A stretch of DNA of 64,000 bases from Aliirhizobium wenxiniae. Lineage in GTDB: Bacteria > Pseudomonadota > Alphaproteobacteria > Rhizobiales > Rhizobiaceae. The position numbers were made by a program, and so were the translations under genes. Numbering within the stretch: position 1 is the first letter of the stretch; each line of letters begins with the position of its first letter. The stretch spans positions 62,001 to 126,000 of the forward strand of contig NZ_JAEUAN010000017.1 in assembly GCF_019511445.1 (NCBI RefSeq), given 5' to 3'. Below, in pieces: positions 32,147-41,810 of the stretch. A model generated the notes under the pieces. It was not told the origin of the DNA. It saw only the letters and a list, made by a program, of their open reading frames with translations, and searched no databases.

Positions 32147-34384
32147 ATGGATATGAACGAAATCAAAGAGATCTTCTTTCAGGAATGCGAAGAACAGCTC
32201 GCTGAACTGGAATCCGGTCTTCTCAAGCTGAACGATGGGGATCGCGATCCCGAGACGGTAAACGCCGTTTTCCGCGCCGTTCATTCCATCAAGGGTGGTG
32301 CCGGCGCTTTCGGTCTGGAAGAACTTGTGGCATTCGCCCACGTCTTCGAGACGACGCTTGACTGCGTACGCTCCAACAAGCTGGAGCCGAACCAGGATGT
32401 CCTGAAGGTCATGCTCAAGTCGGCCGACGTGCTCGCCGACCTCGTGACCTGCTCGCGTGATGGCGGCAGCGTTGAAGAGAGCCGTACACGCGGCCTGGTC
32501 AAGGAACTTGAGGCACTGGCCAACGGCGAAGCACCGCCGGCTGCCGAAGCGCCGAAGGCTGCAAAGCCTGCCGCTGCGGCTCCGGTCGCAAAGCCGACGG
32601 ATGACAGCGGCTTCCAGCCGATCCCCTTCACCTTCGACGGTTTCGGCGAAGAAGAGGACGTGATCGAGCAGTTCACCTACGAAGTCACCTTCAAGCCGAC
32701 GCGTGAACTCTATTCCAAGGGCAACGAAGCAGCCCTTCTGCTTCGCGATCTGTCCCGCCTCGGCGAGATGAGCATCGCCTGCGATATCGACCAGCTCCCG
32801 GCGCTCGAAAGCATTGACCCGGAAGCATCCTATTTCGGCTGGAAGATCTCCATCACCACGCCGAAATCCGAGGATGAGGTTCGCGCAGTTTTCGAATTCG
32901 CCGAATGGGACTGCGAGCTGGAAGTCAAACCGTCGGAAGCATCCGCAGATGAAGAACTGCCGATGATCCCGGTACCGTTCGATCTCTCCTCGCTCGACGA
33001 CGAGCCGGTGGAGACCGTACAGCCACAAGCCGAGACAGCAGCCAAGGCCAGTGTACCGGAAGCAACGTCCAGTGTCGCCAAGGCGGTCAACGCCGCAGTC
33101 GAAAAGAAGGAAAGTGCAGCGGCGGCCGCCGCAGCTGCTGCTGCCCAGAACAATCCCGCCGCAGCCGCATCGTCGGCCGGCCAGACGATCCGCGTCGATC
33201 TCGATCGCGTCGACCGCCTGATCAACCTTGTTGGCGAGCTTGTCATCAATCAGGCGATGCTCTCGCAGAGCGTTGTCGAAAACGACACGAACGGCACATC
33301 CGCCGTCAACATGGGTCTCGAAGAGCTGCAGCAGCTCACCCGCGAGATCCAGGACTCGGTCATGGCTATCCGCGCGCAGCCGGTAAAGCCGGTCTTCCAG
33401 CGCATGTCGCGTATCGTCCGCGAAGTGGCCGATATGGTCGGCAAGCAGATCCGCCTCGTCACCGAAGGTGAGAACACCGAAGTCGACAAGACGGTCATCG
33501 ACAAGATCGCCGAGCCGCTCACCCACATGATCCGTAATGCCGTCGACCACGGCATCGAGAGCCCGGAAAAGCGCGAGGCCGCCGGCAAGGATCCGGAAGG
33601 CACGATCAAGCTTTCGGCAAAGCATCGTTCGGGTCGCATCCTGATCGAGCTGATCGACGATGGCGGCGGTATCAACCGCGAGCGCGTCAAGCAGAAGGCG
33701 ATCGACAACGATCTCATCTCGCCGGATGCCAACCTTTCGGACGAAGAGATCGACAACCTGATCTTCGCGCCGGGTTTCTCGACCGCCGACAAGATCTCCG
33801 ACATTTCCGGCCGCGGCGTTGGCATGGACGTCGTCAAGCGTTCGATCCAGGCGCTCGGTGGTCGTATCTCGATCTCCTCGCGTCCGGGCCTCGGCTCGAC
33901 CTTCACCATGAGCCTGCCGCTGACGCTCGCCGTTCTTGACGGCATGGTCGTCACCGTTGCCGGCCAGACGCTGGTCGTCCCGTTGACGGCGATCGTCGAG
34001 ACCCTGCAGCCGGAAGCCTCCGCCATCCACTCCTTTGGCTCGAACCAGCGGCTCATCTCGATCCGCAACTCGTTCTGCCCGTTGGTCGATGTCGGCCGGA
34101 TCCTCAATTTCCGCGCCAATCAGGCCAATCCGGTCGATGGTGTGGCGCTTCTGGTGGAATCCGAAGGCGGTGGCCAGCGCGCCCTGATGGTCGATGCGAT
34201 CCAGGGTCAGCGTCAGGTCGTCATCAAGTCGCTTGAGGCAAACTACACTCACGTCCCGGGCATCGCTGCAGCAACCATCCTCGGCGATGGACGCGTGGCG
34301 CTCATCCTTGACGTTGATGCGGTTGTCGGCGCCTCGCGCGGTCAGTCGCTGAAGCCTGAAATGTCGCTCGCAGCAGCAGGATAA
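32147..34384 (+). CDS. cheA: Chemotaxis histidine kinase CheA
   Basis: This 745-residue protein has the P1 HPt domain with phosphoryl-accepting His46 in AVHSIKGGAGAFG, linkers rich in Ala, Pro and Glu, a P2-like region, the P3 dimerisation domain, a P4 kinase domain with N-box (HMIRNAVDHGIE), G1 (IDDGGGI), a G2-like segment (GRGVGMDVVK) and GLGSTFTMSLPL, and a CheW-like P5 domain at the C-terminus. It autophosphorylates under receptor control and passes phosphate to CheY1, CheY2 and CheB. A run of about ten alanines lies before P3. Confidence 0.97.
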   Translation: MDMNEIKEIFFQECEEQLAELESGLLKLNDGDRDPETVNAVFRAVHSIKGGAGAFGLEELVAFAHVFETTLDCVRSNKLEPNQDVLKVMLKSADVLADLVTCSRDGGSVEESRTRGLVKELEALANGEAPPAAEAPKAAKPAAAAPVAKPTDDSGFQPIPFTFDGFGEEEDVIEQFTYEVTFKPTRELYSKGNEAALLLRDLSRLGEMSIACDIDQLPALESIDPEASYFGWKISITTPKSEDEVRAVFEFAEWDCELEVKPSEASADEELPMIPVPFDLSSLDDEPVETVQPQAETAAKASVPEATSSVAKAVNAAVEKKESAAAAAAAAAAQNNPAAAASSAGQTIRVDLDRVDRLINLVGELVINQAMLSQSVVENDTNGTSAVNMGLEELQQLTREIQDSVMAIRAQPVKPVFQRMSRIVREVADMVGKQIRLVTEGENTEVDKTVIDKIAEPLTHMIRNAVDHGIESPEKREAAGKDPEGTIKLSAKHRSGRILIELIDDGGGINRERVKQKAIDNDLISPDANLSDEEIDNLIFAPGFSTADKISDISGRGVGMDVVKRSIQALGGRISISSRPGLGSTFTMSLPLTLAVLDGMVVTVAGQTLVVPLTAIVETLQPEASAIHSFGSNQRLISIRNSFCPLVDVGRILNFRANQANPVDGVALLVESEGGGQRALMVDAIQGQRQVVIKSLEANYTHVPGIAAATILGDGRVALILDVDAVVGASRGQSLKPEMSLAAAG

Positions 34385-34392
34385 CCGGGTCG

Positions 34393-34878
34393 ATGAGCGT
34401 ATCTTATGCCGTAAAGTCTCTGTCGCATGGAGCCAGAGAGCTGATCGCTTTCCGGATCGGTGATCAGGAATTTTGCGTGAACATCATGTCCGTCCGCGAA
34501 ATCCGCGGATGGACACAAGCCACCCCGATGCCGCACGCTCCGCCCTATGTCATGGGCGTGATCAATCTGCGTGGCGCGGTTTTGCCGATTATCGATATGT
34601 CCGCGCGGCTGGGCATGAAGGTGGCGGAGCCGACGGCGCGCCATGTCATCATCGTTGCGCAGGTAAAGAGCAAAGTTGTCGGCCTGCTGGTTGAGGCCGT
34701 TTCCGATATCCTTACGATTACCGAGGATAATATCCAGCCGGTTCCGGAAGTTTCGTCGGATCTGGAAAAGCAGTACGCGAGGGGAATCCTGGCAATCGAC
34801 ACGCGGATGATCTGCCTGATCGAGCTGGATGCCCTCTTCCCCGAGAAAGCTCACGACAAGGAAAGTGAAGCTGCATGA
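34393..34878 (+). CDS. cheW: Chemotaxis coupling protein CheW
   Basis: This 161-residue CheW domain (LIAFRIGDQEFCVNIMSVREIRGW, MPHAPPYVMGVINLRGAVLPIIDM) links receptors to CheA. The match is over the full length. The stop overlaps the start of cheR by four bases (ATGA), so the two are translationally coupled. Confidence 0.96.
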   Translation: MSVSYAVKSLSHGARELIAFRIGDQEFCVNIMSVREIRGWTQATPMPHAPPYVMGVINLRGAVLPIIDMSARLGMKVAEPTARHVIIVAQVKSKVVGLLVEAVSDILTITEDNIQPVPEVSSDLEKQYARGILAIDTRMICLIELDALFPEKAHDKESEAA

Positions 34879-35783
34879 TGCCGTTGGGCGCGCTTGATAG
34901 CCGGCAGTCGCCGGATGAGGTCCTTGCGAGCGGAGAATATCCGCTGACACGTCGCGATCTCTCCGAGATCGCTGCAATGATCTATGCCGATGCCGGAATC
35001 TATCTCAATGATTCCAAGGCGTCTCTCGTCTATTCGCGTCTGTCGAAACACATCCGCAATCTGGGCCTGCGCGGTTTCCGGGAATATTGCACGCTCGTCT
35101 CCTCTCCTGAAGGTGCTGCGGTTCGTCGCGAGATGCTCTCGCATCTGACCACCAACTTCACGCGCTTCTTCCGCGAGAACCATCATTTCGAACATCTGCG
35201 TGACGACGTGCTGCCGGGCCTGATCAACCGCGCCAAGAGCGGTGGCCGTGTTCGCATCTGGTCAGCTGCCTGCTCCGATGGACAGGAACCATACTCGATC
35301 GCGCTCACCGTGCTGGCGATGTTCCCCAATGCCGCCGATTACGATTTCCGCATTCTGGCGACCGATATCGATCCCAAGATCCTCGAGACCGCGAGAGCCG
35401 GCGCCTATGACGAGAACGCTCTGGAAAGCATCTCGCCTGCCATGCGCAAGCAATGGTTCCGCGATGTCGACGTCAACGGCCGACGCAAGTGCCAGATCGA
35501 CGACCGGGTCAAGAAACTGATCACCTTCAACGAACTGAACCTGATGGCCCAATGGCCGTTCAAGGGCGGTTTCGATGTAATCTTCTGCCGCAACGTGGTG
35601 ATCTATTTCGACGAGCCGACCCAGGTGAAGATCTGGTCGCGTTTCGCATCCCTGCTTCCGGATGGCGGCCATCTCTATATCGGCCATTCCGAACGTGTGT
35701 CGGGTGATGCCAAGCATCACTTCGACAATATCGGCATCACCACCTATCGCTATATGGGCAAGCATGCGGGGAGGAAGGCATGA
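34875..35783 (+). CDS. cheR: Chemotaxis protein methyltransferase CheR
   Basis: This 302-residue protein transfers methyl groups from S-adenosylmethionine to receptor glutamates. The N-terminal helical domain contains LTTNFTRFFRENHHFE. The SAM domain has RIWSAACSDGQEPYSIA, LATDIDPKILETARAG and DVIFCRNVVIYFD. Length and motifs fit the family. Start and stop overlap cheW and cheB by four bases each. Confidence 0.97.
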   Translation: MMPLGALDSRQSPDEVLASGEYPLTRRDLSEIAAMIYADAGIYLNDSKASLVYSRLSKHIRNLGLRGFREYCTLVSSPEGAAVRREMLSHLTTNFTRFFRENHHFEHLRDDVLPGLINRAKSGGRVRIWSAACSDGQEPYSIALTVLAMFPNAADYDFRILATDIDPKILETARAGAYDENALESISPAMRKQWFRDVDVNGRRKCQIDDRVKKLITFNELNLMAQWPFKGGFDVIFCRNVVIYFDEPTQVKIWSRFASLLPDGGHLYIGHSERVSGDAKHHFDNIGITTYRYMGKHAGRKA

Positions 35784-36829
35784 GCGCGCCCGCACGCGTC
35801 CTCGTTGTCGATGATAGCCCCACCATGCGGGGCCTGATCACCGCCGTGCTTAATTCCGATCCGGACGTCAGCGTCATCGGCCAGGCCGGCGATGCCATGG
35901 AGGCACGCGCCGCGATCAAGCAGCTCAACCCGGACGTCGTCACGCTCGATATCGAGATGCCGAACATGAACGGGCTCGAGTTCCTCGAAAAGATCATGCG
36001 CCTGCGTCCTATGCCGGTCATCATGGTTTCGACGATGACACATCACGGCGCCAACGCGACGCTGGCCGCACTCGAAATCGGTGCCTTCGACTGCGTCGGC
36101 AAGCCGGCTCCCGGCGATCGCCGCCCGTTCATGGATCTCGCTGAAAAGGTCAAGGCGGCTGCCCGCTCGGGCCGCAGGTTCACCGCAACATCTGCTCCGG
36201 CCCCGGTTGCGCCGCCGATGTCCGTGCATGATTACCGCGTCGGGCGAAAGGTTGTCGCCATCGGATCTTCTACCGGAGGTGTGGAAGCGCTGATCACGGT
36301 GTTGCAAAAGTTCCCGCAAAACTGCCCGCCGACAGTAATCACTCAACATATGCCTCCGACGTTTACGAAAAGTTTTGCTGAACGTCTTAATCGTATCTGC
36401 GCCCCTGTCGTGGAGGAAGCAACCGATGGCGCGCGCCTGGAGATCGGCAAGATCTATCTCGCGCCCGGTGGCGAACGACATTTGCAGGTGGCAAACCCGT
36501 CAGCACCATGCTGCCGACTGGTCGAAAAGGACCCCGTAAACGGCCATAGGCCGTCGGTTGATGTCCTGTTCGATTCTGTCGCGGAATTGGCCGGCCGCAA
36601 CGCGGTTGGCGTCATTCTGACCGGCATGGGGCGCGACGGGGCTTCCGGACTTCTGAAGATGCGCGGCGCCGGCGCACGCACGATCGGACAGAACGAGAAG
36701 ACCTGTGTGGTCTATGGGATGCCGAGGGTTGCCTATGAACTGGGTGCCGTCGAGCAGCAACTACCCTTGGGCTCCATTGGAGAAGAAATCTTGAAATTAA
36801 CTGCCGCCCGAAAAGAAGGTACCGAATAA
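35780..36829 (+). CDS. cheB: Chemotaxis protein-glutamate methylesterase CheB
   Basis: This 349-residue protein has an N-terminal receiver (D11-D12, phosphoacceptor D57 in VVTLDIEMP). A linker at about 130-150 leads to the methylesterase domain with the catalytic triad S164 (IGSSTGG), H190 (TQHMPP) and D287 (MGRDGA). It removes methyl groups from receptors and is activated by CheA. It overlaps cheR by four bases and abuts cheY2. Confidence 0.97.
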   Translation: MSAPARVLVVDDSPTMRGLITAVLNSDPDVSVIGQAGDAMEARAAIKQLNPDVVTLDIEMPNMNGLEFLEKIMRLRPMPVIMVSTMTHHGANATLAALEIGAFDCVGKPAPGDRRPFMDLAEKVKAAARSGRRFTATSAPAPVAPPMSVHDYRVGRKVVAIGSSTGGVEALITVLQKFPQNCPPTVITQHMPPTFTKSFAERLNRICAPVVEEATDGARLEIGKIYLAPGGERHLQVANPSAPCCRLVEKDPVNGHRPSVDVLFDSVAELAGRNAVGVILTGMGRDGASGLLKMRGAGARTIGQNEKTCVVYGMPRVAYELGAVEQQLPLGSIGEEILKLTAARKEGTE

Positions 36830-37219
36830 ATGTCTCTCGCCGAAAAAATCAAAGTTCTGATTGTCGACGATCAGGTCACCAGCCGTCTGCTGCTCAGCGA
36901 TGCTCTGACGCAGCTCGGTTTCAAGCAGATCACCTCCGCAGGCGATGGCGTTCAGGGCATGAAAATCATGACCGAACAGCCGCATCATCTGGTCATTTCC
37001 GACTTCAACATGCCCAACATGGACGGTATCGGCTTTCTGCAGGCTGTACGTTCCAATCCGAACACGAAGAAGGCGGCCTTTATTATCCTGACGGCTCAGG
37101 GCGATCGCGCGCTTGTCCAGAAGGCAGCCCAGCTTGGTGCCAACAACGTTCTGGCCAAGCCGTTCACCATTGAAAAGATGAAGGCCGCTATCGAAGCGGT
37201 GTTCGGAGCCCTCAAATGA
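36830..37219 (+). CDS. cheY2: Chemotaxis response regulator CheY2
   Basis: This 129-residue receiver domain has D13-D14, phosphoacceptor D58 in LVISDFNMP, T in ILTAQG and the lysine in LAKPF. Its position after cheB identifies it as the CheY2 type, which in S. meliloti slows or modulates the unidirectional flagellar motor. It starts directly after the cheB stop and overlaps cheD by four bases. Confidence 0.92.
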   Translation: MSLAEKIKVLIVDDQVTSRLLLSDALTQLGFKQITSAGDGVQGMKIMTEQPHHLVISDFNMPNMDGIGFLQAVRSNPNTKKAAFIILTAQGDRALVQKAAQLGANNVLAKPFTIEKMKAAIEAVFGALK

Positions 37220-37773
37220 ATGATGCCGTCGCGGGCAGGCGCGTCCATATCATCCAGGGGGAGTACAAGGTCATCGACGACCCTGACGTCGTCCTGTCGA
37301 CGATACTTGGGTCGTGCGTGGCCGCGTGTCTGCGTGATCCTGTCGCCGGTGTCGGCGGCATGAACCACTTCCTGTTGCCTGGCTCGGGCGGGGCCATGGC
37401 ATCGGGCGGTGACGCGACACGTTATGGCGTGCATCTGATGGAACTGCTGATCAACGGTCTTCTGAAGAAGGGCGCTCGTCGTGACCGGCTGGAGGCGAAG
37501 GTCTTCGGCGGCGCCAAGACGATCGCGAGCTTCTCGAATGTCGGCGAACAGAATGCAGCCTTTGCAATGCAGTTCCTGAGAGACGAAGGCATTCAGGTCG
37601 TAGGCTCCTCCACCGGAGGCGAACATGGCCGTAAGCTCGAATACTGGCCTGTGCACGGTCGTGCCAGGCAATATCCACTGACGGGTGCGGAAACGCAGCG
37701 AACAGTCGCGCTGGAGCAGCGTCCTGTCCGTACGCCGCCCAAGCCGGTCGACAACTCCATCGAATTCTTCTGA
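37216..37773 (+). CDS. cheD: Chemoreceptor glutamine deamidase CheD
   Basis: This 185-residue protein has the CheD catalytic cysteine in STILGSCVAACLRD and histidine in GGMNHFLLP, plus AKVFGGAKTI and VGSSTGGEHGRKL(E). CheD deamidates specific receptor glutamines. The gene overlaps cheY2 by four bases and fits the rhizobial operon order. Confidence 0.95.
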   Translation: MNDAVAGRRVHIIQGEYKVIDDPDVVLSTILGSCVAACLRDPVAGVGGMNHFLLPGSGGAMASGGDATRYGVHLMELLINGLLKKGARRDRLEAKVFGGAKTIASFSNVGEQNAAFAMQFLRDEGIQVVGSSTGGEHGRKLEYWPVHGRARQYPLTGAETQRTVALEQRPVRTPPKPVDNSIEFF

Positions 37774-37804
37774 TCGTCACCTCAATTCATATCTTGGAAT
37801 GGCT

Positions 37805-38194
37805 ATGAACGATATTGTTACGCCGCCAACCTCTGCCCCGGAGGAGGCCCTGCCGGATGTTCTGATGCGGCTGGTTTCCGAGTTGCATGACGTTGCCTAC
37901 CTGATCGAGCGTGTGGAACCGCAGATTCTCGAAGTCGGCGGGGAGAACGTCCTTCAGTCGCCCGACACGATGAAGATCCTGCAGGGCATCGACCTTGCCG
38001 TGCAGAAGACGCGTGGTCTGGCCGAATTCATCGACACCATCACCGGCTCCATTCCCAGCGAATGGAAGGTGGATGTTTCCACGGCACTCAGCCTGGTCAA
38101 GCTTGCCGACATGCAGCGATCGCTGGCCAGTGGTATGCGGCATGGCCATTCGCAGCCGCTGAGCAAGGCCGCGGGCGACTTCGACTTCTTTTAA
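37805..38194 (+). CDS. cheT: CheT, small che-operon protein
   Basis: This 129-residue helical cytoplasmic protein (LMRLVSELHDVAYLIERVEPQI, then LQGIDLAVQKTRGLAEFIDTI) ends in DFDFF. It sits in the place of orf10/cheT of S. meliloti, between cheD and fliF. The start at 37805 with GGA six bases ahead is preferred over an ATG six bases earlier. No known catalytic domain is visible. Confidence 0.8.
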   Translation: MNDIVTPPTSAPEEALPDVLMRLVSELHDVAYLIERVEPQILEVGGENVLQSPDTMKILQGIDLAVQKTRGLAEFIDTITGSIPSEWKVDVSTALSLVKLADMQRSLASGMRHGHSQPLSKAAGDFDFF

Positions 38195-38334
38195 TTCTTG
38201 TCCGGAAGAGCAGGTCGCGATCCCTCGCGGCTTCTCCCACATTCCAAATTACGGAAACGCTCGCACAAGCTTCGGCTCTTAGGGTGCGGCTTGAGCAGTA
38301 GCTCTATAACCGTGTTCGGCGATGTGGGAACAGA

Positions 38335-40008
38335 ATGAATCTGTTAGCTCAATTTTCACAAATTACTAAAAATCTGGCATCTCTAGGTCAGACGAAACTT
38401 ATTGCCTTGGCTGCTACAGGTGCGATTTCGATCGCGATTGTCATTGCCGCAGCGATGTTTGTTAATAAGCCCGCCTACGAGACGCTCTATGTGAACCTTG
38501 AGTCCAGCGATCTCAATCAGGTCAGCATGGCGCTTGCCGAAGCCAATATGGCTTTCGAGGTTGGTTCTGACGGGAAAAGCATTCAGGTTCCGGTCGGAAA
38601 CACCAGCAAGGCGCGCCTGATGCTGGCGGAACGTGGACTGCCGAACAGTTCCAACGCCGGTTACGAACTTTTCGACAATGTGGGCTCGCTCGGCCTCACC
38701 TCCTTCATGCAGGAAGTAACGCGGGTTCGCGCGCTGGAAGGTGAAATCTCGCGATCGATCCAGCAGATCAGCGGTGTTTCCGCCGCTCGCGTCCATATCG
38801 TTATGCCCGATGTCGGGAATTTCCGCCGCGCACAGCAGAAGCCTACGGCTTCGGTGATGATCCGCGCCGGGTCGTCGACCGGCCGCAAGGCAGCGCCTTC
38901 CATCCGCCATCTGGTTGCTTCGGCTGTTCCGGGGCTTGATATGGAAGACGTGACGATTCTCGATTCGACCGGCCAGCTGCTCGCTGCGGGCGATGATGGC
39001 GGTAACAGCCAGATCAGCCGTTCGCTCGGCATCGTTCAGTCCGTTCAGTCCGAAATCGAAACCAATATCGACAAGGCGCTGGCGCCCTTCCTCGGCATGG
39101 ACAATTTCCGCTCCAGCGTCACGGCGGCCTTGAACACCGACACCCAGCAGACCCAGGAAACGGTTTACGACCCGAACTCTCGCGTAGAACGTTCGGTTCG
39201 CGCAACGAGAGAGAACGCGCAGTCGCAACAATCGGCTGAGAACAACGCGGCGACTGTCGAACAGAACGTTCCCCAGGCTGCGCCCGAGCAGGGCGGCAAC
39301 AATGGTCCGAAGTCGTCCGATCAGTCCGACAAGCGCGAAGAACAGACCAACTACGAGATCAACCAGAAGACCATTGCCACGACCCGCAACAGCTATGTGA
39401 TCGAAAAGGTCTCGATTGCCGTTGTCGTCAACAGGGGCCGTATCGCCCAGATGGTTGGCGAACCGGCAGACCAGGCCAAGATCGACGCCTATCTGGCCGA
39501 GATGCAGAAGATCGTCAGCTCGGCTGCAGGCATCAGTGCAGATCGTGGCGACGTCGTCACCCTCACGGCCATGGACTTCCTCGAAACCCAGCTGCTCGAC
39601 GAAGCCGCGAACGGTCCGAGCATCACGGAAGTTCTTACCCGCAACCTGGGTGGCATCATCAACTCGCTGGCCTTCCTCGGCGTCGCCTTCCTGGTCATCT
39701 GGCTCGGCCTGCGTCCTTTGGTCCGCACGGTTGCAGGCAGCTCGGCATCGGGTGAGACGATCGGTGATGGCGCCGGCCTGGAACTGCCCGACTTCTCTCC
39801 TGCCGGCGGCAGCCCCGCCCTCATGGACGGCTTCGGCGCGGACTTCGGTTTCGATGGCAGCGGCGACCTCATGGGCGACGACGAAGGCGATGGTTTCAAC
39901 CGCCGCGTCAAGGAAGGTCCGGAAAAGCGCCTCTCTCGCATGGTCGAGATCTCCGAAGAGCGCGCCGCAAAGATCCTTCGCAAGTGGGCCTTCGAAAAAG
40001 CGGCATAA
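38335..40008 (+). CDS. fliF: Flagellar MS-ring protein FliF
   Basis: This 557-residue membrane protein has an N-terminal helix (LIALAATGAISIAIVIAAAMF), ring-building motifs with YETLYVNLESSDLNQV and LAERGLPNSSNAGYELFDNVGSLGLTSF, a variable Asn/Gln/Ser-rich stretch (about 290-345), a second helix (SLAFLGVAFLVIWLGLRPLV) and a C-terminal FliG-binding tail. It forms the base ring in the inner membrane. It follows cheT after 140 bases and ends at a strong terminator. Confidence 0.96.
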   Translation: MNLLAQFSQITKNLASLGQTKLIALAATGAISIAIVIAAAMFVNKPAYETLYVNLESSDLNQVSMALAEANMAFEVGSDGKSIQVPVGNTSKARLMLAERGLPNSSNAGYELFDNVGSLGLTSFMQEVTRVRALEGEISRSIQQISGVSAARVHIVMPDVGNFRRAQQKPTASVMIRAGSSTGRKAAPSIRHLVASAVPGLDMEDVTILDSTGQLLAAGDDGGNSQISRSLGIVQSVQSEIETNIDKALAPFLGMDNFRSSVTAALNTDTQQTQETVYDPNSRVERSVRATRENAQSQQSAENNAATVEQNVPQAAPEQGGNNGPKSSDQSDKREEQTNYEINQKTIATTRNSYVIEKVSIAVVVNRGRIAQMVGEPADQAKIDAYLAEMQKIVSSAAGISADRGDVVTLTAMDFLETQLLDEAANGPSITEVLTRNLGGIINSLAFLGVAFLVIWLGLRPLVRTVAGSSASGETIGDGAGLELPDFSPAGGSPALMDGFGADFGFDGSGDLMGDDEGDGFNRRVKEGPEKRLSRMVEISEERAAKILRKWAFEKAA

Positions 40009-40032
40009 GTCGAGATCACACAGATATGATCC

Positions 40033-40063
40033 AAAGGGTCGGATGCAAATCCGGCCCTTTTTT
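40033..40063 (+). terminator. Rho-independent terminator after fliF
   Basis: GGGTCGGAT-GCAA-ATCCGGCCC (one G-C/T shift) forms a 9-bp stem followed by six T residues, ending the icpA-to-fliF transcript. Confidence 0.85.
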
Positions 40064-40302
40064 GCGCGAATTGGAACGAATTCAGCTGCGTCACTTTAAT
40101 ACCATATGTGACACTCGCGCAGCATCTGGGGAAATTCGAACGGCGCATGATGGCAATTGGGTGCGCTTCTCTTACACTGAAGATGATTCGTCGGCGGTTT
40201 CGAACTCCTGGGGGCAGGGGTGCAGCAGATGTCGGTAACGCGGAAACTCGGATAGGCTTCTTCAGGCGAGGTCTTAATCGACGCAGCAGGAGCAGATAAC
40301 GA

Positions 40303-41040
40303 ATGGAGTTATCGGGCAAGGATGTCTCGGCGCAAGGGCGCTCTCCTCAGGAGATTGATCACAACCGGATCATGTCTCGCGAAGAGCTTGTCCGTCGCCT
40401 TTCCGCGCTTGCCGGCTCCGAGAACCTGCAGGTAATCATGCGGCTGCTGGCAGATCATGTCGGCGCTTCCCATTTTCTTCTGGCTCGATACGACCTTATC
40501 CAGGAACAGGGCTTGGACTTCATCGTCACCTCGAACTGGCCTTTCGATCTTGTCCGGCGGCTCGGGTCAGAGCTCGCAAGCGCCTATGCGCGATCGACGG
40601 AACTCGAGAAATGCTTCTCCGTCCTGACGCCAAGCTTTGCGCTTTTGCCGGAAAACGTCGTCCTGCCCGATACGTTGAGCCGCCAATATTGCGCTCTGAC
40701 ATTTTCCGTCGGCCGCACACGGTTTTCGCTGATGTTGCTGTTTGCCGAAGGCACCCTTCTTTCGCAGGAACACCTGAAGGAGATCGGTCTTCTGGCCGCC
40801 TACGGAGCAAGCTTCGTCGAGAGTATTGAATCGCGCACCGAGCGGGATTTCGAACTGACCGAAAGGGAGCTCGAATGCCTGTTCTGGATTGCAGAGGGCA
40901 AGACGAGCGACGAGATCGCGGTGATCCTCGGGATCTCCCGCAATACGATCAACAACTACATCACCAGTGTGATGCGCAAGACTGCGACCAAGACCCGCTC
41001 AGAGGCGATTGCCTACGCGGTTCGCAACAATCTGGTATAA
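40303..41040 (+). CDS. visN: LuxR-family motility master regulator VisN
   Basis: This 245-residue protein has an N-terminal ligand-type domain (residues about 25-170) and a C-terminal LuxR helix-turn-helix, LTERELECLFWIAEGKTSDEIAVILGISRNTINNYI. VisN and VisR form a heterodimer at the top of the rhizobial flagellar hierarchy and activate rem. AGGAG lies about 10 bases ahead of the ATG. It follows the fliF terminator with its own promoter region and is 12 bases from visR. Confidence 0.92.
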   Translation: MELSGKDVSAQGRSPQEIDHNRIMSREELVRRLSALAGSENLQVIMRLLADHVGASHFLLARYDLIQEQGLDFIVTSNWPFDLVRRLGSELASAYARSTELEKCFSVLTPSFALLPENVVLPDTLSRQYCALTFSVGRTRFSLMLLFAEGTLLSQEHLKEIGLLAAYGASFVESIESRTERDFELTERELECLFWIAEGKTSDEIAVILGISRNTINNYITSVMRKTATKTRSEAIAYAVRNNLV

Positions 41041-41052
41041 GGGCGCAACGGA

Positions 41053-41799
41053 ATGGGCTATTCGCGAAGCGGCACAGCGGAGGGACCGGGCAGCGCTCAA
41101 TACCTGCGCCTTCAGCGTGGTTCGAGCAGGTCGGATATTTTTCCCAAACTGATTGCCATGCAGAAAGGCCTGAAGGCCCGCAACTTTGCCGTTTTCCGGA
41201 TCACCGGCGCCGGGCTTCCGAACAAGCGAAAGCTGGTCTGCGAGCTCGATAACTGGGGCGCTAACGCGGCAGAGTTCAGCAGCCAGATTCTCGGCGAGTT
41301 CGAGGAGACCCTGCTCGATCACGTCGAGATGTCGCTTCTTCCCTTGGTCTGGAGTGGTGCCCGCGAAGGCAGCATGCTGGATGCAGGGGAGTTCTCGCCG
41401 CTAGTAAGGCGGCTTGAGACAGCTGCCTTGTGTTTCTCGGGCGTGGTTTTCCCTGTGCGCCTGGGCGCACTCGGCAATGGTTATGTGGCGTTCTTCGCCG
41501 ACCAGCTTTCCCTGACGGCAGGTGCCGTAATCGACCAGCACGTGGAAAGCTGCCAGATCATGATGGATCTGCTCGCATTGGACGAGCGGCGCAGCGTGCC
41601 TGCTGAATCGCTCAGCGAGCGCGAGATTGCCTGCCTGCAATTGGCAGGCGATGGCCGCATCAGCGAAGAAATAGCCGAAAAGCTGGGTCTCTCCGTGCAT
41701 ACGGTAAACGCCTATCTCGGCTCTGCGACAATCAAGCTTGATTCCGTCAACAGGATCCAGGCGATCGCGAAGGCGATCAGGCTCGGTTACATCACCTGA
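41053..41799 (+). CDS. visR: LuxR-family motility master regulator VisR
   Basis: This 248-residue partner of VisN has the same layout; its C-terminal helix-turn-helix reads LSEREIACLQLAGDGRISEEIAEKLGLSVHTVNAYL. An ATG 12 bases after visN suggests co-translation, giving equal amounts of the two subunits. It is convergent with flhB, with 11 bases between the stops. Confidence 0.92.
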   Translation: MGYSRSGTAEGPGSAQYLRLQRGSSRSDIFPKLIAMQKGLKARNFAVFRITGAGLPNKRKLVCELDNWGANAAEFSSQILGEFEETLLDHVEMSLLPLVWSGAREGSMLDAGEFSPLVRRLETAALCFSGVVFPVRLGALGNGYVAFFADQLSLTAGAVIDQHVESCQIMMDLLALDERRSVPAESLSEREIACLQLAGDGRISEEIAEKLGLSVHTVNAYLGSATIKLDSVNRIQAIAKAIRLGYIT

Positions 41800-41810
41800 T
41801 CCTGTAAGCC

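Noticed and set aside
32099..34252. 717-residue open frame antisense to cheA
   Set aside because: A typical shadow frame in GC-rich DNA; cheA on the plus strand has full domain support.
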